Shown in pieces: positions 6,508-11,985 of a stretch of 11,985 bases of DNA. A program made the translations under genes and the position numbers. The DNA comes from Chloroflexota bacterium (lineage in GTDB: Bacteria; Chloroflexota; Anaerolineae; B4-G1). Every line of letters starts with the position of its first letter. The first letter of the stretch is position 1. Below the pieces are notes generated by a model. That model did no database searches. It saw only the letters and a program-made list of their open reading frames with translations, and was not told the origin of the DNA. The DNA lies in the NCBI GenBank assembly GCA_011046405.1, contig DSAR01000567.1:1-11985 (forward strand), in the 5' to 3' direction.

Positions 6508-8274
6508 TTATTGCCAGTCGGTGATCGGACCGCATTTACCGTAATTGCCAGCCGTGATCACCAGGTCGTAGATATTGACGACCCCGTCGCCGTTGACGTC
6601 GGCGCAGGATGGCGACGGATTTTGGGTCCCGTTGCGCGAGCCGACCAGGCTGAGATCCAGGATCGTGACGCAATTATCGCCATCCACGTCTCCGCCGGGC
6701 AGTTTGATCCGGCCGGTGTATCCTTGGGGATCACTTTTCTGACCGCTCAGATAGCAGGCGTGTTTGACCTCCAGGCATTGGAAGGCCTTGCTGGAGACGA
6801 CGCTGAACTGTCCCAGGGCGTTGGTGCTGGTCTTAAGGGCGGTACCTTCGTCCTCAATGGGACAGGAGGATTCGGATAACCAGACGTCGACGCCCGTGTG
6901 ATCCTGACGTCCCTGGAGCCAGACCGTGCCGTAGATGGTCACACTGGCGCAATCCTGAATTTTATCCCACACATCCTCTCGCATAGCGGGGATCTTGCGC
7001 CTCAGATTGTCTCCGGGGGATAGGGACGTGCTCCGGCAAGTCACGTCGGAGCGTGGGACGATGCGGGGCAGCGTCTGCTCGCAGTAGCGACCGTTCCCGC
7101 GTGGATCGAGCGCCTTCTGGCTGAACTTCCAGGCCATTAGCGTGTTCCCGGCTTCTATCATGGCTGTCGACGCTTCGGCGTTGGTCAGGCCCAGGTAGGC
7201 GCAGTTGCCGTAACAGCCGATGTAGCCCAGGCCCATCGAAGCGCGATTGTAGCCATCGTAGGCGCCGATGACGTCGTCGCCGCCGGCCCGGCCCTCGTAG
7301 ATGTTTCCCTTGGGGTCGATGAGGTAGTGATAGCCCACGTCGCCCCAGCCCCGGGTGTTGGCGTGATAGTTCCAGATAGAACGCACCACCCTGGCCCAGT
7401 CGCTGGCCGAATTGGGCGTGGCGGTGTGGTTGATGACGACGTGCGTGACCGAGGCGTACGTGGGCGTCCAGCGAGGGCTGGTGCTCCCATCGGGGCATCC
7501 CCATGCTGTGCGAGAGATGACGGGCGGCTTGGCACAGGTGTTCGACGCGGCCACGACGGCGCCGCTCTGAGCCCGTTCGGCGGCGAGTCGATCGGTGGGG
7601 CCCTGGCTGGTGTCGCTGAAGTAGAGCGTCAGGCGTTGCAGGGTGGGAGATGCGCCTTCTGGATTCGCCTGGAGGGTGAGTTTGAACTGGATGTGCACAT
7701 TGGCCCTGTCCACCCATATCAGGGCGCCGCTGTATGCTCCATCGGCCGTGGGATAGTGTTCGACTGGTACGGGCAGCCAATCGGTCCAGGTTTCTCTACC
7801 GTCGCTGAGACGAGTCTCGACGGTGAGCGACGCCCCCTGCGGGATATCGGCCAACCAGCTTGCGGCGACGTCGGTGGTGTACGAGAGTGGCGAATCAATC
7901 GTCGCCGAGTGGTAAACGCCCTCGGATGCCTGATTGGTCAGGATCAAGCCGCCGGGCGTGACTTCGACGCCGTCGGTCGATCCTGTCTGCTGAAAGTAGT
8001 CGGCCTCAAGTATTATTTTCTGCAGGACGACTGTCGTCTCGCCGTCATCTGAGGCGAACGTATGCGTCTCGAAATCTGGTTCGCCGTCAGGTTCCTGCGC
8101 ATCGACCGGATATCGATGAGGGACGAGCAGGCCGGCGCTTAACAGCAGCATGAGGAGTATCTGAACGGTGATTTTCCGATAGCGCCTATCCTGTAAAATT
8201 CCCGTTTTTTGTGCAAGAATTTTGCATATGAGGCGGCCCTTATTGGTTCCGGCTCGTCCGAGATAGGATTTCAT
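6508..8274 (-). CDS. Secreted PGRP-type N-acetylmuramoyl-L-alanine amidase-like protein with C-terminal dockerin
   Basis: This 588-residue protein has an N-terminal hydrophobic signal segment (about 35-52) after a long basic tip. A beta-rich region of unknown type spans about 65-222. The PGRP/amidase_2 domain spans about 251-432, with SRTAWGCPDG, first zinc ligand His283 in INHTATP and conserved Tyr315 in DVGYHYLIDPKGNIYEGRAGGD. Enzymes of this fold cut the amide bond between muramic acid and the stem peptide. The expected GHRD...CPG motif reads PRSD...SPGDNL, so the second and third zinc ligands appear replaced by Arg408 and Ser419, and activity is doubtful. A small beta domain beginning VWLQGRQDHTG (about 446-525) and a type I-like dockerin with two calcium loops (529-540 and 559-570) follow. 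ATG 8274 has AAGGAGGT 7 bases upstream. It is last in the minus-strand cohesin/dockerin cluster. Confidence 0.9.
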   Translation of the reverse strand: MKSYLGRAGTNKGRLICKILAQKTGILQDRRYRKITVQILLMLLLSAGLLVPHRYPVDAQEPDGEPDFETHTFASDDGETTVVLQKIILEADYFQQTGSTDGVEVTPGGLILTNQASEGVYHSATIDSPLSYTTDVAASWLADIPQGASLTVETRLSDGRETWTDWLPVPVEHYPTADGAYSGALIWVDRANVHIQFKLTLQANPEGASPTLQRLTLYFSDTSQGPTDRLAAERAQSGAVVAASNTCAKPPVISRTAWGCPDGSTSPRWTPTYASVTHVVINHTATPNSASDWARVVRSIWNYHANTRGWGDVGYHYLIDPKGNIYEGRAGGDDVIGAYDGYNRASMGLGYIGCYGNCAYLGLTNAEASTAMIEAGNTLMAWKFSQKALDPRGNGRYCEQTLPRIVPRSDVTCRSTSLSPGDNLRRKIPAMREDVWDKIQDCASVTIYGTVWLQGRQDHTGVDVWLSESSCPIEDEGTALKTSTNALGQFSVVSSKAFQCLEVKHACYLSGQKSDPQGYTGRIKLPGGDVDGDNCVTILDLSLVGSRNGTQNPSPSCADVNGDGVVNIYDLVITAGNYGKCGPITDWQ

Positions 8275-8416
8275 CAGGTGTACCTCCTTCGCGATCTGAA
8301 TGTGTGGTTCCTATATCTCAGCATCTTCGACGATGGCTGATGGTGGGGAGATCTTTACAACTCCCCAGCGGGAGACTAGCGAAGTCTGTTTTGCCCCCTA
8401 TAACTTCATGACATTG

Positions 8417-8454
8417 ATCGTGACCTTGGGGGCGGCCGCCCCCAAGGTCACGAT
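8417..8454. repeat. Perfect 38-bp palindrome
   Basis: Positions 8417-8435 and 8436-8454 are exact reverse complements with no spacer, centred on GCGGCCGC. The GC-rich arms contain CGTGACCTTGGGGGC. The palindrome lies 33 bases past the stop of the cohesin-dockerin gene and 142 bases before the amidase start. TTTT follows on the plus strand, but the minus-strand transcript has no U tract, so a classical intrinsic terminator for the upstream gene is not supported. It could stabilise a 3' end, cause attenuation between the two genes or form a cruciform. Confidence 0.85.
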
Positions 8455-8486
8455 TTTGGCGTCACGAAGAACGTTTGCCTATACGG

Positions 8487-9566
8487 TTACTGCCAATCCT
8501 CTACCGGTCCGCTGGTGTTCAGATTGCCTGCTGTGATGACCAGATCGTAGATGTCCACCGTCCCGTCGCCGTTGATGTCGGCTGTCTCGTCGTCACTGTT
8601 GTAGCGGGCGGCGATGAGGGCCAGGTCAAAGATGTTGATTTTGTTGTCTCCAGTTGCATCTCCGCCGGGCAGGGTAATGGTCCCCAGATTTTCGTCGGCG
8701 GTGAAACCGCCGCTCGGGCAGTATTGACCGAGCAGATATCCCTTGTGGATGGCCTGCAGACATTTGTAGGGCAATTCGTAGGGGGCGGGCGGTTCGTAGA
8801 GCAGTAGGCTGAAGTCCCCCGCTGCATTGGTGACGGTGTAGGGAACGCCAGGGATGGGGGATTCCAGGGCGATGTCGGCGGCCTCGATACCTGATTGATC
8901 TGTGGTGACGAAGATGTAGATGTCATCGTGGGCGTTGCGCCCTTGCAACAGCACGCGACCGCTGAGGGTTGGGGTATCGACTGTGCCGCCTCCATCGGAG
9001 CAGATGACTGTCCCGCCACTGGCCACGTGGGCGATAGCCCCGCCGTCGGGGTAACTGCCCAGCTTGCTCATCGTAAAGGTCACCGCCGATTCTCCCTCGG
9101 CGATGCATTCCCAGGTAACGAAAGCCACCGCCCCGGTTCCAGAGAAGGGTGAGGCTGGACTGCGCAATGTGGCCTGGAATTCGATGGCGCCAGTGCTCGT
9201 GTAGGCGACGTTGCGGCCCACGTAATAATCCTCACCCATATCGGTGAAGACCGGGCCGACCGTGATCTGGACGCCGGGGGTCGTCCCCGGTTCCATGTCG
9301 AGCGGTTGTACGACGTTGGGATTATATGCGACGCTGAACTCGACGCCGTACAAATCGCTGACGTTGCTGACTTCCACCTCGTGCGTGCTCGTCATCCCGA
9401 CCTCAGAGACGTTCAGGGTGGTGGGGGTCAAGTGGAGCGTGGGGTCGCTCGCTCCCTGGGCCAGGGCAAATTGCTTCATCGCGAGGGTCAGAGCCCCGAC
9501 CAGCACGAGCGCCAGAAGGCTGACGAGCGCCAAGCGAACGATATCTATTCGTATTTGTCTGTTCAT
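8487..9566 (-). CDS. Secreted cohesin-dockerin adaptor protein
   Basis: The 359-residue product has a signal peptide (about 1-37, ending FALAQG), a cohesin-type domain (about 43-190, with VSNVSDLYGVEFSVAYNP and TPGVQITVGPVF), a beta domain beginning SGRVLLQGRNAHDD (about 201-298), and a dockerin (about 301-350). The dockerin has calcium loops 303-314 (DATGDNKINIFD) and 330-341 (DINGDGTVDIYD), and the protein ends SGPVEDWQ. One chain can therefore in principle both receive a dockerin and dock to another cohesin. GAGG sits 6 bases before ATG 9566; ATG 9569 and GTG 9578 are alternatives, but the GTG is part of the ribosome binding site. The 110-bp element copy 2 is inserted 36 bases upstream of the start. 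The partner specificity of either domain is unknown. Confidence 0.9.
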   Translation of the reverse strand: MNRQIRIDIVRLALVSLLALVLVGALTLAMKQFALAQGASDPTLHLTPTTLNVSEVGMTSTHEVEVSNVSDLYGVEFSVAYNPNVVQPLDMEPGTTPGVQITVGPVFTDMGEDYYVGRNVAYTSTGAIEFQATLRSPASPFSGTGAVAFVTWECIAEGESAVTFTMSKLGSYPDGGAIAHVASGGTVICSDGGGTVDTPTLSGRVLLQGRNAHDDIYIFVTTDQSGIEAADIALESPIPGVPYTVTNAAGDFSLLLYEPPAPYELPYKCLQAIHKGYLLGQYCPSGGFTADENLGTITLPGGDATGDNKINIFDLALIAARYNSDDETADINGDGTVDIYDLVITAGNLNTSGPVEDWQ

Positions 9567-9602
9567 CATAAACCTCACTTTCTGTTGTTATAACTATCCA
9601 AT

Positions 9603-9712
9603 GTATCATCTCAATAAACCGGGGCAAACTCGCTCGGGCCGGTCTCCTGACCGTGCCCGCTGTGGCTCGGTCGGGAGACCGGCCACAGCTCCCCAACTTA
9701 TTGAGAAGATAC
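9603..9712. mobile_element. 110-bp MITE-like palindromic element, copy 2
   Basis: This copy starts GTATCATCTCAATAA and ends TTATTGAGAAGATAC, and differs from the reverse complement of copy 1 only at element position 6. Its internal arms (9637-9653 and 9668-9684) pair at 16 of 17 positions around a 14-base loop. GGGG (9621-9624) and CCCC (9691-9694) extend the fold toward the ends. The flanks are perfect 8-bp direct repeats, TATCCAAT at 9595-9602 and 9713-9720, as expected of a target-site duplication. It separates the cohesin lipoprotein gene from the cohesin-dockerin gene and lies in the likely mRNA between them. It carries no gene. Confidence 0.9.
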
Positions 9713-9753
9713 TATCCAATCACGTTTTGCCTCAAGCCGCATACAATTGGCTG

Positions 9754-10341
9754 TCACTCCACCTCGATTTTTCCATCTTGCGTCGAAACAGGGATCGCCT
9801 GTCCATCCTTGTCGGATAACAGAGCTTGCTCTATGTTCAGGTTGCTCGTCCCGATTGTGAGACCCTGAAAGTGAACGACAGCTACGGCGCCGCTCCCTGT
9901 AACCGGATCGCGGGGGGCCAGTTGTGTCACGACGTACTCGATCATGCCCCGTTCGTTGTCGGCCCGGTTGACGGCGACGAAGTCGGTTGCGGGAATTTGA
10001 CCGGGCGTGACCTGGACGCCTTCTTCTTCAGCGTTGGCGTCTTCGACTTGCAAGACGTCCGGGTCGAAGGTCAAGCGAATTTGCAGGCCGTACAAATCGA
10101 CGACGTGGTCCAGGTAAATCTCGACGATGCCACTCTGCCCCACCTCGATCTCTTTCACGACGACCGGTCGGAGCACAGCCTCTTCGCTGGCGAGACTTTC
10201 GGCGGCTATCGTTGCTTCAGAATCCGCCGGCTGCTCGTCAAGGGGCTCGTCAAGAGGCGTCTTGGCGTCACAGGCGAGCAACGCACATACCAGGCCGAGA
10301 CATAGAAAAGACAGCGTGTATTTTGAGATTTCTCTTAACAT
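9754..10341 (-). CDS. Cohesin-domain lipoprotein (putative membrane anchor)
   Basis: This 195-residue protein has a lipoprotein-type signal peptide: a basic tip MLREISK, a hydrophobic core and the lipobox-like LLAC with Cys24 as lipidation site. An acidic, Pro/Glu/Asp-rich spacer (about 25-55) precedes a single cohesin-type domain (about 57-195) with VVDLYGLQIRLTFDPDVL and ALLSDKDGQAIPVST. There is no dockerin, so the simplest role is a membrane-tethered receptor for dockerin proteins. Its cohesin most resembles that of the LysM protein. ATG 10341 follows an AAAGG element. The frame stays open to 10473, but the extra 44 residues lie mostly in an intergenic gap and would bury the signal peptide. 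It is flanked by the two cohesin-dockerin genes in the same orientation. Confidence 0.88.
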   Translation of the reverse strand: MLREISKYTLSFLCLGLVCALLACDAKTPLDEPLDEQPADSEATIAAESLASEEAVLRPVVVKEIEVGQSGIVEIYLDHVVDLYGLQIRLTFDPDVLQVEDANAEEEGVQVTPGQIPATDFVAVNRADNERGMIEYVVTQLAPRDPVTGSGAVAVVHFQGLTIGTSNLNIEQALLSDKDGQAIPVSTQDGKIEVE

Positions 10342-10445
10342 GGGTTTGCCTTTGCTGTGATGATCATGGGCGGCTGTTGCCCAACCTGCTCGAGATGACT
10401 CGATCTTGCCTGATGGAGGGATCCGCTTTGTCGATTGGACGTCGT

Positions 10446-11732
10446 TTACTCGGTCCAGGCGCTCGGCGCGCACATGCCGAAGTTGGCCGCCGTCATCGAT
10501 AGGTCCAGGATGTCCACCTGTCCATCGCCATTGACGTCGGCGCTGAGGTCTGTGCCCCGGTAGCGCGCGGCAATGTAGACCAGGTCGAAGATATTGATGC
10601 AGCCATCTCCGGTGATCTCACCGCCGTGCAACAGGGTCGTCCCCAGGTCGACGGCCTCGCCCGGCGCTACAGAGACGCTCGCTTGACTGTTCAGGTATTT
10701 TGCCAGGGATGCCTTGATCGTCACAGTACCCTGGGCGAACAGGGTAAAGCTGCCCTGCGCGTCGGTCGTGATGCACGCGCCGGGCGGATCGAGGATGAAC
10801 CCATCGCCGCTGTGGCTGACGCACACCTGGACGCCGCTGTTGTCGGTCCGTCCTTGCACGTTGGTGACACCGCTGATCTGTCCTACCGGCACGATCGAGA
10901 CACTTCCGCCCTCCGTCGCGCCGGCGACCTCGAAACCGGAGGTGTCGGACAGTTTGAGGTAGGGGAAGTTCAGATCGCATTCACCGGCGCCGGTAGCCTG
11001 CCAGGTGATACGGGCCAGCACGCCATCGACCAATGGGGGGGCTGGTGAGCGCCGCGTGACGCCGAAGATGATGTGCCCGGCGGCGTTGTCGACTTGGTTG
11101 ATTCCCACACTGTGCTGGTCAGAGGGGAACAGCGGCCCCAACGCGATCTGGACGCCGTCGGTCGAGGGGTCTGCATCGACCACCTGCAAAAGTGCCGGGT
11201 CGAACGTCATCTCGAACTCGACGCCGTATAGGTTGCTGGCGTCCATCACGTCGATCCGTACCTCGGTCTCGCCGGTTCCTCCCTCAGGGAGTTGCAGATC
11301 GACCGGGTAGACGGACACCGTCGGCAGATCCTGGGGGGCATTGTCGATGCTGAAGGCCCGGGTCAGGGTCAGGGTCTCGGTGATCGTATTGTAGATTTTC
11401 ACCGCCAGGTCATGAGCGCCGTCGGCGTACAGGGTGGAGTCGGTCTCCCAATGGTAGCTGTCGGCGGTGGGGGCGCCGTATGTGGCGTTTCCTTCCAGGG
11501 TATTGTCGATCCAGATTTCCACCCGCTCGATGCCATGGACGTCGTCGTTGGCTTGCCCTTCGACGATGAGCGTGCCACTGACGATGGCCCCTTCCGCCGG
11601 TGTGTCGATGGTGCCTGTGATGGTAGCGCTCTGGGCCAGAGCCAGACCGTTGTGGAAAACGAGTGCTAAGGTCAAGAGAGCAGCGAGGGCGATCAAATGA
11701 GCCTTTCGTTCAATTACGGGTTGCGTGTGCAT
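10446..11732 (-). CDS. Secreted Ig-like/cohesin/dockerin protein (putative adaptor scaffold)
   Basis: The 428-residue product has a signal peptide (about 1-34, ending GLALAQ) and an Ig-like domain (about 36-131, TITGTIDTPAEGAIVSGTL then GIERVEIWIDN). A cohesin-type domain follows (about 138-282, DASNLYGVEFEMTFDPALLQVVDAD), then a beta domain beginning SGVTNVQGRTDNSG (about 287-368) and a dockerin (about 371-420). The first calcium loop is atypical (EITGDGCINIFD, 372-383). The second is canonical (DVNGDGQVDILD, 399-410). Like the cohesin-dockerin protein two genes downstream, it combines receptor and docking modules, with an added Ig-like spacer. ATG 11732 is preceded by AGGAGG with 7 bases of spacing; a TTG at 11738 is a poorer choice. 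It is probably the first gene of the minus-strand cluster. Binding partners are unknown. Confidence 0.9.
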   Translation of the reverse strand: MHTQPVIERKAHLIALAALLTLALVFHNGLALAQSATITGTIDTPAEGAIVSGTLIVEGQANDDVHGIERVEIWIDNTLEGNATYGAPTADSYHWETDSTLYADGAHDLAVKIYNTITETLTLTRAFSIDNAPQDLPTVSVYPVDLQLPEGGTGETEVRIDVMDASNLYGVEFEMTFDPALLQVVDADPSTDGVQIALGPLFPSDQHSVGINQVDNAAGHIIFGVTRRSPAPPLVDGVLARITWQATGAGECDLNFPYLKLSDTSGFEVAGATEGGSVSIVPVGQISGVTNVQGRTDNSGVQVCVSHSGDGFILDPPGACITTDAQGSFTLFAQGTVTIKASLAKYLNSQASVSVAPGEAVDLGTTLLHGGEITGDGCINIFDLVYIAARYRGTDLSADVNGDGQVDILDLSMTAANFGMCAPSAWTE

Positions 11733-11985
11733 ATACAAACCTCCTGAATTTTATAGTCTGGGTCAACTGTCTTCTGCTCGGACTTTATCTGGGGCTTAAC
11801 TTTCCATAATCTCGTCTCCTTGCTTCCCTTCCACCTATTCAAAGGCAACACGTCGCCTGAGAGGGAAAACGAAGCAAATCCAAGGGGGTTTAAACGCACG
11901 AGGTTGCTCGCTGTGCGGTTTATCACGCGCATCAACCCCGGCTTCGTTTTCCTTGAGTTCACCTGCGAGCGTTCTGAGCCTTTGG
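11733..11985. other. Upstream region of the cohesin cluster with a 12-bp inverted repeat
   Basis: The last 253 bases hold no gene I can defend. GGAAAACGAAGC (11864-11875) and GCTTCGTTTTCC (11941-11952) form a perfect inverted repeat 65 bases apart. TATAAA on the minus strand lies close to the ribosome binding site of the first cluster gene, but no -35 box is at the right distance, so I do not call a promoter. A minus-strand frame from about 11962 to 11714 is open but overlaps the ribosome binding site and start of the cohesin gene. Confidence 0.4.

Noticed and set aside
7327..8052. Plus-strand frame of 241 codons over the amidase gene
   Set aside because: It is antisense to a gene with clear domain structure and its composition is that of a shadow frame.
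8300..8536. Small plus-strand frame over the 38-bp palindrome
   Set aside because: It runs antisense into the end of the cohesin-dockerin gene, has no convincing ribosome binding site and no similarity to a known domain.
9244..9819. Plus-strand frame across the cohesin-dockerin start and the mobile element
   Set aside because: It is antisense to a well-supported gene and partly translates the repeat.
10342..10473. 44-residue extension of the cohesin lipoprotein
   Set aside because: It would put the lipoprotein signal peptide in the middle of the chain and overlaps the end of the upstream gene.
6508..11732. True cellulosome for plant polysaccharide breakdown
   Set aside because: No cellulase, hemicellulase or carbohydrate-binding module is visible; the only enzyme-like dockerin protein is directed at peptidoglycan.

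Overview
The window most likely comes from a member of the Chloroflexota, probably Anaerolineae-like. This is an inference from architecture: secreted cohesin-domain proteins, dockerin-tailed proteins, a Thr/Pro-rich linker leading into LysM repeats, a secreted PGRP-type amidase, moderately high GC and clear AGGAGG-type ribosome binding sites. No rRNA, tRNA, CRISPR array or complete transposase gene is present.

Left part (1-4026, minus strand). The window opens with the first 30 codons of a membrane or secreted protein that runs off the edge. Next comes a compact three-gene unit read right to left: an aldo/keto reductase, a serine carboxypeptidase of family S10 two bases after it, and a nitrilase-superfamily amidohydrolase with an unusual C-terminal membrane anchor 27 bases further on. 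The spacing suggests co-transcription, but I see no obvious shared pathway.

Middle (4027-5399). A long divergent intergenic region holds a 110-bp MITE-like element with terminal inverted repeats and a target duplication, a second unrelated nested inverted repeat, and candidate promoters. It leads into a small plus-strand protein with three zinc-ribbon-like cysteine clusters. Immediately after that gene is a near-consensus sigma-70 promoter followed by a leader of about 190 nt with two foldable stem-loop regions.

Right part (5400-11732). This is a cohesin/dockerin locus. One plus-strand gene encodes cohesin plus two LysM domains (a likely cell-wall anchor) and ends at a strong intrinsic terminator. 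Facing it are four minus-strand genes, in transcription order: Ig-like + cohesin + dockerin, a small cohesin lipoprotein (a likely membrane anchor), cohesin + dockerin, and a PGRP-type amidase carrying a dockerin. The set contains four cohesins and three dockerins. Two cohesins have wall or membrane anchors, two sit on adaptors that also carry a dockerin, and one dockerin is attached to an enzyme-like protein. This is the parts list of a small surface assembly resembling a cellulosome, but with a peptidoglycan-directed protein instead of cellulases. Assembly is inferred, not shown.

The second copy of the 110-bp element (109 of 110 bases identical, opposite orientation) lies between two of these cohesin genes, and a perfect 38-bp palindrome lies between the last two genes of the cluster.
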